A stretch of 34,127 nt of DNA from positions 1 to 34,127 of the forward strand of contig CAKQBK010000019.1 of assembly GCA_934216155.1 (NCBI GenBank), in the 5' to 3' direction. Under the pieces are notes generated by a model. It did not search any database, was not told where the DNA came from, and worked only from the letters and a program-made list of their open reading frames with translations. Below are positions 1 through 7,657 of the stretch, piece by piece. The position numbers and the translations under genes are program-made. The number at the start of each line of letters is the position of its first letter. Position 1 is the first letter of the stretch. The stretch is from an uncultured Dialister sp. (GTDB lineage: Bacteria; Bacillota; Negativicutes; Veillonellales; Dialisteraceae).

Positions 1-1
1 C

Positions 2-1648
2 CGCTACATCGACGACATCAAAGCCCTCCGGGAAGGCATTGACAAGGGCTATTTCGAAAGCCTTCTTTTGAAATATGTGATCAAGAATCCGCACCAGGTA
101 TTGATTACCATGGCTGCGGAAAAGGGTCTCACGGAAAAGAAAAATGCCGAAACCGCTGAAAAGTTGGCTTCTTACAAGATGAGCCTCACAGATGAACAGA
201 TTGAAGATATCATGGCGTCTACCAAAGCGCTGAAAGAACGGCAGGCTTCTATGGAAACTGAAGAAGCGCTGAAAACCATTCCGCTGCTTTCTAGAAGCGA
301 TTTAAAACGGGAAATCGAAGAAGAACCGTTGGAAAAGGATACCATCGATGGGGTGACCCATTTCCATTTCCAGGTACACACCACTGGTATTTCCTATATC
401 AATATGTACTTCCCGCTCTATGGCCTGTCCGAAGAGGACATTCCCTATGCGGTGCTGCTGTCCAACGTCTTAGGCAGCATGGACACAGCCCATCATAGCT
501 ACATGGAATGGCAGCGCCTGTCCAATGCATCCACCGGCGGCATCGCTTTCCAGGTGGCCAACTACAGCCAAATCGACGATGCAAGCAAGTACCTGCCGGT
601 CATGATGATTCAGGGTAAATCTCTGACATCCAAAGCAGGGGATCTGCTCTCTCTCATCGGCGATGCCATCAATCACACCCAGTATGGTGACACCAAGCGT
701 CTGAAAGAAATCTTGCTGCAGGAAAAATCCGAATGGGACATGGGTGCCTTCGCTAGAGGTCATAGCCTCATGATGGCCCGCCTGGCGTCCTATTTCACCA
801 AAGCAGGACAATTCTCGGAACAGATGGGCATGAGCTACTACTATTTCTTGGCGGACCTGGTGAAATCCTATGACCAGAACGCAGAAGCCATTGCGGCACG
901 GCTTGAAAAAGTGGCGAAGACCATTTTCACCAAAGCCAATATGTTCTTTGAAACCGTCGGCGAAGAAGAAGAAAAAGTGGCTGCTCAGACCTACTTCAGC
1001 GCTGTGGCAACTGACATGGCAGAAGGGGAGAAGGCAGAACCGAAAGAATTCCATTTCCCGCCGGCTCATATCAATGAAGCGTTCCTCACCTCTGGCAAAG
1101 TACAATACGTAGCCAAAGGAGGCAACTTCCGCGACCACGGCTTCACCTACACCGGAGCGCTGGCAGTGATGGAAACCATTCTCCGCTATGAATACCTGTG
1201 GAAAAAAGTTCGCGTACTGGGCGGTGCTTACGGCGCTTTCACCCAGTTTATGGTGGACGGCACATCCATTCTCTGTTCCTACCGCGACCCGAACCTGAAG
1301 GAAACCATCGAAGCCTATAAGGGCTTGCCGGAATACTTGGAAACACTGGAACTGTCGGACCGTGAAATGACCAAGTACGTCATCGGTACCATGGCAGCTA
1401 GCGAAATCCAGCTCACCCCGTCCATGAAAGGCCAGCGGGCTATGATTCACTACCTCAATGGAAATACACGGGAAAAACGGATGCAGATTCGGAATGAAAT
1501 CATCGGCTGCACCGTAGAAGACATCCGCGCCCTGGCTCCATTGGTGAAGAGCATCATCGATGACCCCTACATCGCCGTCATGGGCAGCGAAGACAAAATC
1601 GAAAGAGATAAAGCCCTCTTCGAACAAGTCCTGTCGATGCCGAATTGA
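2..1648 (+). CDS. M16C metalloprotease (presequence protease/insulinase family), 3' part only
   Basis: The reading frame is open from base 2, so the gene begins upstream of the window and only its last 548 codons are seen. Family members are about 970 residues long zinc proteases that degrade unfolded peptides. The zinc-binding HxxEH motif lies in the missing N-terminal half. What is visible fits the M16C-associated linker domain followed by the two C-terminal, non-catalytic M16 domains: an acidic helical stretch, then TAHHSYMEWQRLSNASTGG, then YGAFTQF and SYRDPNLKETIEAYKGLPEY near the end. A TTG codon at 68 could be mistaken for a start, but the frame continues upstream with in-family sequence. 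A strong terminator follows 41 bp after the stop. The family call is confident; the substrate is unknown. Confidence 0.88.
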   Translation, partial: RYIDDIKALREGIDKGYFESLLLKYVIKNPHQVLITMAAEKGLTEKKNAETAEKLASYKMSLTDEQIEDIMASTKALKERQASMETEEALKTIPLLSRSDLKREIEEEPLEKDTIDGVTHFHFQVHTTGISYINMYFPLYGLSEEDIPYAVLLSNVLGSMDTAHHSYMEWQRLSNASTGGIAFQVANYSQIDDASKYLPVMMIQGKSLTSKAGDLLSLIGDAINHTQYGDTKRLKEILLQEKSEWDMGAFARGHSLMMARLASYFTKAGQFSEQMGMSYYYFLADLVKSYDQNAEAIAARLEKVAKTIFTKANMFFETVGEEEEKVAAQTYFSAVATDMAEGEKAEPKEFHFPPAHINEAFLTSGKVQYVAKGGNFRDHGFTYTGALAVMETILRYEYLWKKVRVLGGAYGAFTQFMVDGTSILCSYRDPNLKETIEAYKGLPEYLETLELSDREMTKYVIGTMAASEIQLTPSMKGQRAMIHYLNGNTREKRMQIRNEIIGCTVEDIRALAPLVKSIIDDPYIAVMGSEDKIERDKALFEQVLSMPN

Positions 1649-1686
1649 TTGGGGGACTGGTGACTAGTAGACTGGTGACTAGGATT
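1649..1686 (+). repeat. Family B repeat arm (GTGACTAG units)
   Basis: Directly after the protease stop codon lies a run of near-repeats of GGTGACTAG and AGACTGGTGACTAG, ending in GATTAG. The same wording recurs at 4061-4088, 4738-4822, 7354-7384, 17607-17628, 17887-17905, 27658-27692 and, diverged, at 33905-33948. The function is unknown. Confidence 0.7.
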
Positions 1687-1688
1687 AG

Positions 1689-1725
1689 AAAAAGGGCTAC
1701 CGCCTTTGGGAGGTAGCCCTTTTTT
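1689..1725 (+). terminator. Rho-independent terminator of the M16C protease gene
   Basis: A 13-bp perfect stem (arms 1689-1701 and 1712-1724, containing GGGCTACC/GGTAGCCC) has a 10-nt loop and ends in a run of T. The A-run on the left makes it potentially bidirectional. Confidence 0.92.
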
Positions 1726-1739
1726 GATAGGAGTGGTCG

Positions 1740-2082
1740 TACAGGTTGCTCAGGTTTCTCACGTTGCTCAAGTTGCTCAGGTTTCTCGAACGAGCTGATG
1801 GACGCTAGTGTTATCATCTCATTCGGCTCCCTTAGAGCTTTTTATACCTTTTGAAGAAGGGGATTAGAAAATAGGTCTCTAGCCGTAGAAGCATTAGCGT
1901 CTTGTCTCCCCCGTCGGGGGAGAATAAAAGAGGGGGGCTGCTCTAGCGGTATACTTCGGAATGAACATCTCAAGAGGCCCTGGTACCATCCATCGTAGCG
2001 ATAAAATAAGCTAACGTCTATCGGCACATTCGGAGAACCTGAGCCACCTGAGAACCCTGAGAAACTTGAGCAACCTGTTACC
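1740..2082. repeat. Family A hairpin repeat, split copy
   Basis: The left arm at 1740-1789 is five 9-bp units of the type CAGGTTGCT/CAGGTTTCT. It runs into the conserved core (GAGCTGATGGACGCTAG, then TTATCATCTCATTCGG) up to about 1826. The matching right arm, AGAACCCTGAGAAACTTG and neighbours, is at 2033-2078 behind a second core (AAGCTAACGTCTATCGG). About 180 bp lies between the halves. It holds a CTCCCCCGTCGGGGGAG hairpin at about 1903-1921 and a stretch resembling 7376-7450. Either an element was interrupted or two truncated copies sit side by side. No gene is seen in this 495-bp gap. Confidence 0.75.
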
Positions 2083-2085
2083 ACC

Positions 2086-2118
2086 TTTGTGCGCCCCTTC
2101 CATCATTCCTCATTCCTA
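2086..2118 (+). repeat. Family C repeat fragment
   Basis: The sequence TGTGCGCCCCTTCCATCA and the following CATTCC matches the right half of the fuller family C copies at 13395-13462 and 14960-15027. It lies just upstream of gluQ and may separate it from upstream transcripts. Confidence 0.55.
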
Positions 2119-2143
2119 ATTATTAAAAAAGGAATTACATCCA

Positions 2144-3106
2144 ATGTTAGACAAACTATTACATGCAAGTATTCGTACCCGTTTTGCCCCCAGTCCCACC
2201 GGGTACATGCACCTGGGCAATGTGTGGATCGCCTTTCTGAACTGGCTCTGGACCAGGCAGCAGAAGGGGGAGATCGTCCTTCGCATCGAGGACATTGACC
2301 GCCAGCGGTGCAAGGAAGAATACATCCAGGGCATTGAAGAAGATCTGGCCTGGTTGGGACTGGACTACGACGAAGCACCGGGAAACATCTATGACTACGG
2401 CGAACCCCTGCAAAGCCACCGGTTTTCCTTGTACCATACCATCTGCGAAAAATGGAAAGAAAAAGGGGACATATACCCCTGCTATTGCAGCCGCGCCCGG
2501 CTTCATAGCATCAGCAGTGCGCCCCACGAAGGAGAAGCCCTTCCGGTGTACGACGGACACTGCCGCCACTTGACAAAAGGAGAACAGGAGGCCATGACGA
2601 AAGCACCGTCCTGGCGCATCAAAATGGAACCGTCAGAAGAAACATTCACGGACCTCTTCAGTGGCACCCATACCATGGACCTAGAGGCAGAAACAGACGA
2701 TTTCCTCATCCGCCGCGCCGATGGCATGGTGGCTTACCAACTGGCCGTTTCCATCGACGACGGCGCCATGGGCATCACCCACGTATTTCGTGGCAATGAC
2801 CTTCTGTCCTCCACATTTTATCAGACCTATCTTCTAAAGAAACTGGGCTATCCCGTGCCAACCTACGCTCATCTGCCTCTTTTGGTAGATGCTGCCGGCG
2901 TGCGCCTCTCCAAACGGCAGCACGGCATCACCATCCGAGAACTGAAAGAAGCAGGAAAAACCCCAGGGGATATCATCGGACTCCTCCTCTACTACGCAGG
3001 GGCCCTGCCAAAGCCCATGACCGTCACATCCGAAGAAGCACTGCGGAATATTTCCTTTGACCAACTGCGCCACTTGAGTGAGAAACATATTGAGGTGGTT
3101 CTGTAG
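2144..3106 (+). CDS. gluQ: Glutamyl-Q tRNA(Asp) synthetase (GluRS-like catalytic core)
   Basis: At 320 residues this is a glutamyl-tRNA synthetase catalytic domain without the C-terminal anticodon-binding domain. It is the layout of GluQ (YadB), which puts glutamate on queuosine at position 34 of tRNA-Asp. The class I signature is seen as PSPTGYMHLGN near residue 17 and the KMSKS-like loop as RLSKRQHG near residue 260. A CxC...Y...C set (CYCSRARL, then YDGHCRHLT) matches the zinc site typical of GluQ. The ATG at 2144 follows a weak AAAAGGA site. The stop codon lies inside the first unit of a 57-bp tandem repeat. The gene stands alone, without the dksA neighbour common in proteobacteria. A truncated gltX paralogue with another role is the alternative. 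Confidence 0.8.
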   Translation: MLDKLLHASIRTRFAPSPTGYMHLGNVWIAFLNWLWTRQQKGEIVLRIEDIDRQRCKEEYIQGIEEDLAWLGLDYDEAPGNIYDYGEPLQSHRFSLYHTICEKWKEKGDIYPCYCSRARLHSISSAPHEGEALPVYDGHCRHLTKGEQEAMTKAPSWRIKMEPSEETFTDLFSGTHTMDLEAETDDFLIRRADGMVAYQLAVSIDDGAMGITHVFRGNDLLSSTFYQTYLLKKLGYPVPTYAHLPLLVDAAGVRLSKRQHGITIRELKEAGKTPGDIIGLLLYYAGALPKPMTVTSEEALRNISFDQLRHLSEKHIEVVL

Positions 3107-3311
3107 GAGCGATTACGACTTGAGGCTTTGGGGATGCAATAGGCTGTCAAAAAGGTTCTGTGGGTACCGTTACGTTTTGAGACTTTGGGTATGCAATATG
3201 GCTGTCAAAGGGTTCTGTTGGTATGCTATATATTGTCTTACAATGAATTGATTTCTGTATACTAAGTTTCGACACTATCGATGCTTATGATAATCAGAAC
3301 CTTTTGACAGC
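3097..3311. repeat. 57-bp tandem repeat with downstream inverted copy
   Basis: Two 57-bp units (3097-3153 and 3154-3210) begin GGTTCTGT and end GGCTGTCAAA; a third starts at 3211 and fades out. The first unit contains the gluQ stop codon. At 3295-3311 CAGAACCTTTTGACAGC is the inverse of the unit junction, so 3143-3160 or 3201-3217 can pair with it to form a stem with a loop of roughly 80-135 nt. No gene is seen in the 327-bp gap, which ends in the lepB promoter. Confidence 0.8.
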
Positions 3312-3353
3312 GGATCTACTAGTCACCGAACGAAGATTACTATGGCAAGCCTC

Positions 3354-3382
3354 TTGAATCACCCTCTTATATATTGTAAAAT
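3354..3382 (+). promoter_or_regulatory. Sigma-A type promoter of lepB
   Basis: TTGAAT at 3354-3359 and TAAAAT at 3377-3382 are separated by 17 bp, in an AT-rich stretch about 50 bp before the lepB start. Confidence 0.65.
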
Positions 3383-3433
3383 AAAAAAATATTGTTAGAA
3401 ATTAAGACAGATAGCATATAGGAGGCATAGGTT

Positions 3434-3988
3434 ATGCATGAAGTGTTAGATTGGATTTATTCCATTGTAGTGGCTCTTTGTCTGGCCATGATTATTCATA
3501 TTTTCATTTTCGTTCCCACCAAGGTATCCGGCAATTCCATGTATCCGACATTGACCAATGGGGAATACTTGATTGTATCCAAAATCAGCCACGTATTCCG
3601 CCAGGCTCCGGATTATGGCGATATTGTAATCATCGATAGTCGTACCCATAGAGAACGTTCCTGGATTGATGACATGGGCGAGCCTATGCAGAATTACATC
3701 GCTATTTTTAATCGTTCCGGCCAGGAACACAACGTATGGGTGAAGCGTGTCATTGGTAAGGGAGGAGACCAGCTGGCCTTCCATGACGGTCATGTATACC
3801 GCAATGGGGAAAAGCTGGATGAACCGTATATCAATGAACCGATGGAATTTTCCATGGATGGTACCTACACCGTTCCGGAAGGCACTGTATTTGTCATGGG
3901 AGATAATAGAAACCATAGCTCCGATAGCCGCTTCATTGGCCCTGTGCCGATTGACCATGTGCTTGGGAAAGTCGCTATTCAGTTTTAG
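3434..3988 (+). CDS. lepB: Signal peptidase I
   Basis: This 184-aa membrane protease removes signal peptides from exported proteins. A single N-terminal membrane segment (about residues 8-28) is followed by the catalytic serine motif SGNSMYPTL (Ser35), the general-base lysine in VWVKRVIG (Lys104) and the box E motif GDNRNHSSDSR near the C-terminus. The length and single anchor are typical of Gram-positive-type (SipS-like) enzymes. AGGAGG at 3420-3425 lies 8 nt before the ATG. The gene has its own promoter and a strong terminator, so it is monocistronic. The exported paralogues at 8758-9760 are possible substrates. Confidence 0.96.
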   Translation: MHEVLDWIYSIVVALCLAMIIHIFIFVPTKVSGNSMYPTLTNGEYLIVSKISHVFRQAPDYGDIVIIDSRTHRERSWIDDMGEPMQNYIAIFNRSGQEHNVWVKRVIGKGGDQLAFHDGHVYRNGEKLDEPYINEPMEFSMDGTYTVPEGTVFVMGDNRNHSSDSRFIGPVPIDHVLGKVAIQF

Positions 3989-3989
3989 G

Positions 3990-4032
3990 AAAACGCTGGT
4001 CACAGAGAATCTTTCTGTGGCCAGCGTTTTGT
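3990..4032 (+). terminator. Rho-independent terminator of lepB
   Basis: A 17-bp stem with arms 3990-4006 and 4014-4030 (AAAACGCTGG and CCAGCGTTTT at the base) starts 2 bp after the lepB stop and ends in T residues. Confidence 0.93.
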
Positions 4033-4060
4033 TTGGCTTAAAGTGACTGGATTTCTATAT

Positions 4061-4088
4061 TTCCGAGTCACCAGTCTACCAGTCACTT
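4061..4088. repeat. Family B repeat arm
   Basis: GAGTCACCAGTCTACCAGTC is a lone family B arm in the opposite orientation to the one at 1649. The remaining AT-rich sequence up to 4241 holds nothing else that I recognise. Confidence 0.65.
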
Positions 4089-4241
4089 TATCCATAAAGG
4101 AAAGAAATCAAGTGATGCTATGGCTGACATCGCCTTTATCAATACGCCGACAATAATTTAAACATAAGTGTAAATATGAATTATTCCTAACATTTATTTG
4201 TAATTTCATAGGAAATATGGTGATAAATTGGGGTAAATCGC

Positions 4242-4270
4242 TTGACCAAAACCCGGTGGGGCGATATAGT
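4242..4270 (+). promoter_or_regulatory. Sigma-A type promoter of the 4311 gene
   Basis: TTGACC (4242-4247) and TATAGT (4265-4270) are spaced by exactly 17 bp and lie 40 bp before the ATG at 4311. This is one of the best promoter matches in the window. Confidence 0.72.
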
Positions 4271-4310
4271 TACATATAGTGGATAATTATGAAAATAGAT
4301 AGGTGATACC

Positions 4311-4691
4311 ATGTTTAATTTACCCGAAAAATATGTCATGATTGATGGATTCAAAATCCCAGCTGATAAAGCGGAAGAATACAAAAGACTCCGTGATAGC
4401 ATGGCTCGTGAAGCAGATAAGTTTTTCCATACATTCTGCGAAGATGTTAGAAAAGAAAAATTAGTGGATATCTTGGGAGAAGGTGTCGTAGGATATTCTT
4501 CTACTGGAGAAATGTTGGCTCGTATTTCCTTGGATCCCTTTGAACTGTCTGCATTGAATGTTGCATTAGGAAGAAAAAAACTTCATGCCTATATGCTGGC
4601 TACCAATGGATATGATGATGATGATTACCAGCAGCTTTTGAAAGAATTCAATGAAAGAAAAGCCGCTCGTAAAGCAGCTAAACAGAAATAA
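4311..4691 (+). CDS. Conserved-looking 126-aa protein of unknown function
   Basis: I do not recognise this family. The protein is soluble and charged, with no signal peptide or membrane segment. Its N-terminal part reads MFNLPEKYVMIDGFKIPADK, and a long helical, lysine-rich tail (ERKAARKAAKQK) closes it; an acidic YDDDDYQQ stretch lies at about residues 100-107. The tail suggests contact with nucleic acid or ribosomes, but that is only inference. It has a good promoter (TTGACC-17-TATAGT), an AGGTGA ribosome site at 4301 and codon use like its neighbours, so it is probably a real monocistronic gene. No clear terminator follows; a family B hairpin lies downstream. Confidence 0.82.
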   Translation: MFNLPEKYVMIDGFKIPADKAEEYKRLRDSMAREADKFFHTFCEDVRKEKLVDILGEGVVGYSSTGEMLARISLDPFELSALNVALGRKKLHAYMLATNGYDDDDYQQLLKEFNERKAARKAAKQK

Positions 4692-4737
4692 ATTGTGGGC
4701 ACTATTGGTGCTTTACTATGTGTGAAAACGGATACTT

Positions 4738-4822
4738 ATTGGTGACTGGTAGATTGGTGACTCGTGACTGGGAGTACTTTTTTCCTAGTAACCAGTGACT
4801 AGTCCCTAGTTACTAATCACTT
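4738..4822. repeat. Family B repeat, complete inverted copy
   Basis: Left arm 4740-4772 (GGTGACTGG, TTGGTGACT, CGTGACTGG units) and right arm 4786-4820 (CTAGTAACCAGTGACTAG and following units) are imperfect inverses around a T-rich loop. This copy shows that family B, like A, is a hairpin built of short tandem units. Confidence 0.72.
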
Positions 4823-4853
4823 ATATATCATATTTCAGGAAGGACTTATACAA

Positions 4854-5687
4854 ATGATTCATTTGATCGTCGATAGTACCTCTTCCATCAGTGAAGAAAT
4901 GCTTTCGAAACATCCCAATGTGCATGTGATTCCGCTGACTATTCAGATCGGAAACACCTATGTACAGGAAAATGAAGCCACCATTGAACAGGTGATTGAT
5001 TACTCAGAACGAGAAAAGAAAGCCGTTCCTACCAGTCAGCCAAGCACCGGTGATTTCCTTTCCTTATTTGCTTCCATTCCTGCCGAAGACCCTATTATTG
5101 TGATTTGCCTCACCGCTGCGGTAAGTGGCACTTATAATGGGGCGGTTTTGGCTGCTCGTCAGTCCGGCAGAAAAAATATTTCCGTTATTAATTCCAAGAC
5201 CACTGCTGTCGGCATGATTGAAGTGCTCCAGGATGGCTTGGATTATATCGACCAGGGACTCAGCTTTGAAGAAGTCACAAAGAAACTTTTGGAATCTTCG
5301 GAACTGACCCGGACTTGCTTCACTGCCGACACCTTAGACTATCTCAGAAGAGGTGGCCGTATCGGTAAAGCCGCTGGTCTCATCGGAAGTATCTTGAAAA
5401 TCAAGCCAGTTATTTATTTGAATAAAGATAATGAAGTAGACGTTCTTGCCAAAGTACGCACGACAAAAAAGGCCATTGCTGCAATGATGGATTTTCTTCA
5501 TGAAAACTCGCCGTGCAAACGAATTGGTATCGTCCACATCGAAAATGAAGAAGGCGGCAAAGCACTGCAGGCCAAGGTTCAAGAGGAATATCCGGATATC
5601 GATGTCACATTGACGACAGGTACCCCAGTTTTGGCAGCATATCTCGGACCTGGGCTTATAGGGATCATCTTTGAAAGCGCCAAATAA
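4854..5687 (+). CDS. fakB: DegV family fatty-acid-binding protein (FakB)
   Basis: The 277-aa protein has the DegV fold. IHLIVDSTSSIS opens it, TSQPSTGDF carries the conserved serine/threonine loop that holds the acyl carboxylate, and SGTYNGA and DYLRRGGRIGKAAG are further family marks. FakB proteins bind a free fatty acid and present it to the kinase FakA for phosphorylation before entry into phospholipid synthesis. The stop overlaps the frame of the next gene by one base (TAATG), and that gene encodes the FakA-like kinase, which supports this role over a generic DegV label. AGGAAGGA at 4837-4844 is the ribosome site. The chain-length preference cannot be read from the sequence. Confidence 0.92.
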   Translation: MIHLIVDSTSSISEEMLSKHPNVHVIPLTIQIGNTYVQENEATIEQVIDYSEREKKAVPTSQPSTGDFLSLFASIPAEDPIIVICLTAAVSGTYNGAVLAARQSGRKNISVINSKTTAVGMIEVLQDGLDYIDQGLSFEEVTKKLLESSELTRTCFTADTLDYLRRGGRIGKAAGLIGSILKIKPVIYLNKDNEVDVLAKVRTTKKAIAAMMDFLHENSPCKRIGIVHIENEEGGKALQAKVQEEYPDIDVTLTTGTPVLAAYLGPGLIGIIFESAK

Positions 5688-5701
5688 TGGGGGAGAGAAC
5701 T

Positions 5702-7303
5702 ATGTATACTGTTATTGATGGGAATTGTTTCAAAAATATGCTGATTGGAGCGTACCAGCTTTTCCAGCAGAAATATGAAATCATTAACCAACTCAATGTA
5801 TTTCCAGTACCTGATGGAGATACAGGAAATAACATGCTGAACACGTTGAAATCCATGTACAGCATGATTGCTGAAGTCAGTCCAGAAGAACCGGTTGGCA
5901 TCATTGCGGAAAAAGCATCAGCAGGGGCTATTATGGGGGCTAGAGGCAATTCTGGGGTTATTCTGTCTCAGATTATTCACGGTATCAGCCGTGGCCTTCA
6001 CGGAAAGAAAACTGCTTCTTGCGGACAGATGAGTAAAGCATTCCAGTACGGTATCCTGTATGCTTACCGCGCTGTCACAAAGCCTGTGGAAGGTACCATC
6101 CTTTCCGTAGCTCGTGGCATTGCTAAGGGTACCCATGATGTGTATCGCAATGAAACCGATTTCAGTAAAATTCTGGAAGCTTCTATCGAAGCCGGTGAAG
6201 ATGCTTTGGCAAAGACACCAGAACAGCTTCAGATTCTGAAAGATGCCAATGTAGTCGATGCAGGCGGTCAGGGACTCATTTTCTTCCTTATGGGATGCTT
6301 GAATGGTCTCACAGGAAAAGTGGAAGATGTCAAAGTAGATGTGAAACCGGTCATCAGCCGTTTGGAAGCCAAAGGAGAATCTTTCTCTATTGAATATCCA
6401 TATTGCACAGAATTCATTATCAGCCCATGTAAAGTGAAAGCCAAAGAAGTACGGGCTAAACTTTCTTCCTGGGGTGAATCCATGATCGTAGCCGAAGGGG
6501 ACAACCTGGTCAAAGTCCACATCCATGCACAGCGTCCAGGTCACGTACTGGATATGGCTGCTGATTGGGGCACCTTGCATGATATCAAATGCGATAACAT
6601 GATTGATCAGTTCCATAAGAACAAAGAAAAACAGCAGAAAATGGAAAAGAAGCCCCTGGGCATCTTGACCGTTGTATCTGGTATGGGATGGACTTCTCTC
6701 TATGAAAAACTGGGATGTGATGTGGTTTCCGGTGGACAGTCCATGAACCCATCTGTGCAGGAACTGCAGGCAGGCATGGAAAACGGACAGTATGATAAGT
6801 ACATCATTCTGCCGAACAATAAAAACATCATCCTGGCTGCGCAGCAGCTGAAAAAGATGATGGGTGAAAAGGTCCATATCGTTCCGTCCACCAATCCAAT
6901 GGAAGGTCTCGCTGCTGCTATGGCATTCTCTGCTGATAGCACCATTGAAGAAAATTTGGAAGCTATGACAGAACGGATGAAAGACATCACTTGTGGTATG
7001 ATTACCACCGCTGTTCGTGATAGTGTTGTTGGCGCATCTACCATTCATAAAGATGACTTCATGGGACTGGTAAAGAATCATGAAGTGATTTCTGTACCAG
7101 GTTTCCAGGATTGCTTCCAGCAAGTACTGGACATTCTCATTACTGAAGATACCGAAATTATTACCGTATATTATGGTAAAGATCTGACAGAAATAAATTG
7201 CAAGAAAGCGATTTCTGAAGTAGAAGAGAAATATCCGGATATTACATTTGAAATGTATGATGGCGGGCAGCCGCTGTATCCGATGTTCATCAGTGCCGAA
7301 TAA
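5702..7303 (+). CDS. fakA: Fatty acid kinase catalytic subunit (FakA/YloV, Dak2 domain)
   Basis: The 533-aa protein begins with a DhaL/Dak2 kinase domain: FPVPDGDTGNNM holds the aspartates that bind magnesium-ATP, and GARGNSGVILSQ is the second nucleotide loop. The middle and C-terminal parts match the FakA domains that dock FakB and donate a catalytic histidine. It phosphorylates the fatty acid held by FakB. The ATG at 5702 is preferred over the in-frame ATG at 5687 because GGGGGAGAG at 5689-5697 is correctly placed for it; the earlier start would also be translationally coupled to fakB. A terminator follows at 7312. Confidence 0.93.
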   Translation: MYTVIDGNCFKNMLIGAYQLFQQKYEIINQLNVFPVPDGDTGNNMLNTLKSMYSMIAEVSPEEPVGIIAEKASAGAIMGARGNSGVILSQIIHGISRGLHGKKTASCGQMSKAFQYGILYAYRAVTKPVEGTILSVARGIAKGTHDVYRNETDFSKILEASIEAGEDALAKTPEQLQILKDANVVDAGGQGLIFFLMGCLNGLTGKVEDVKVDVKPVISRLEAKGESFSIEYPYCTEFIISPCKVKAKEVRAKLSSWGESMIVAEGDNLVKVHIHAQRPGHVLDMAADWGTLHDIKCDNMIDQFHKNKEKQQKMEKKPLGILTVVSGMGWTSLYEKLGCDVVSGGQSMNPSVQELQAGMENGQYDKYIILPNNKNIILAAQQLKKMMGEKVHIVPSTNPMEGLAAAMAFSADSTIEENLEAMTERMKDITCGMITTAVRDSVVGASTIHKDDFMGLVKNHEVISVPGFQDCFQQVLDILITEDTEIITVYYGKDLTEINCKKAISEVEEKYPDITFEMYDGGQPLYPMFISAE

Positions 7304-7311
7304 GTTGCATG

Positions 7312-7347
7312 AAAAAGAACCCCAGAGATGATTGTCTCTGGGGTTTT
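7312..7347 (+). terminator. Rho-independent terminator of fakB-fakA
   Basis: An 11-bp stem (AACCCCAGAGA at 7318-7328, TCTCTGGGGTT at 7335-7345) with a 6-nt loop is followed by T residues, 9 bp after the fakA stop. Confidence 0.93.
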
Positions 7348-7353
7348 ATGATG

Positions 7354-7450
7354 GGCTGGTGACTAGGCCCTAGGAATTAGGAAATACGATTCTATACGCA
7401 GAGACACTAGCGATACCCCTCTTTCTTTGGAAAGGGCTTTTATTCTGTAA
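7354..7450. repeat. Family B arm fused to a second repeat unit
   Basis: GGTGACTAGGCCCTAGGAAT is a family B arm. It runs into a segment (ATACGCAGAGACACTAGCG, then GGGCTTTTATTC) that resembles 1862-1928, where GTAGAAGCATTAGCG and GGGGAGAATAAAAG occur in the same order. This may be a fourth, less clear repeat. Nothing else is seen between here and 7493. Confidence 0.5.
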
Positions 7451-7493
7451 TGATGATATGGTTAGTAAAATATATCAATGCCTTGTACATCAA

Positions 7494-7547
7494 AAGGGTT
7501 CTCGTGCTATTGGAAATTTCACAATTTCCAATAGCACGAGAACCCTT
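7494..7547. repeat. Perfect 25-bp inverted repeat (hairpin)
   Basis: Arms 7494-7518 and 7523-7547 are exact inverses around a 4-nt TCAC loop. The arms start AAGGGTTCTCGTGC. There is no T-run, so it is not a standard terminator. GAACCCTTAGAA follows as an extra partial copy of the arm end. It lies about 110 bp before the ADP-ribosylglycohydrolase start. Confidence 0.88.
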
Positions 7548-7612
7548 AGAACCCTTAGAATCATTTATTTGAAAATAATTTTTTCACTTAGACAAAACAT
7601 GTCCTTTCTTTG

Positions 7613-7620
7613 TGTATAAT
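7613..7620 (+). promoter_or_regulatory. -10 element of the ADP-ribosylglycohydrolase promoter
   Basis: A consensus TATAAT at 7615-7620 lies 37 bp before the ATG at 7658. The nearest -35-like sequence, TTAGAC at 7588-7593, is spaced by 21 bp, which is too long, so the promoter may be activator-dependent. Confidence 0.5.
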
Positions 7621-7657
7621 AGAAATAGAAAACAGAATGATAAGAAAGGAGTCCATT

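Noticed and set aside
470..1627. 385-codon open frame on the - strand opposite the M16C protease gene
   Set aside because: The + strand frame has clear family motifs; the - strand product is cysteine/histidine/phenylalanine-rich with no recognisable domain, typical of an antisense shadow.
1578..1817. Short frames that run through repeats and yield KPEQPEKPEQ-like peptides (also near 13809-14264)
   Set aside because: The 9-bp repeat units give three-residue peptide repeats in any open frame. No ribosome sites; these are products of the repeat, not genes.
5918..7123. 401-codon - strand open frame opposite fakA
   Set aside because: No plausible ribosome site or domain; fakA motifs on the + strand are unmistakable.
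7494..7547. Intrinsic terminator call for the perfect hairpin
   Set aside because: No T-run on either strand after the stem, and fakA already has a terminator at 7312.
7610..7657. Upstream extension of the ADP-ribosylglycohydrolase to 7610
   Set aside because: It would overlap the TATAAT box; the start at 7658 has AAAGGAG and gives the usual N-terminus (MLGAMIGD).
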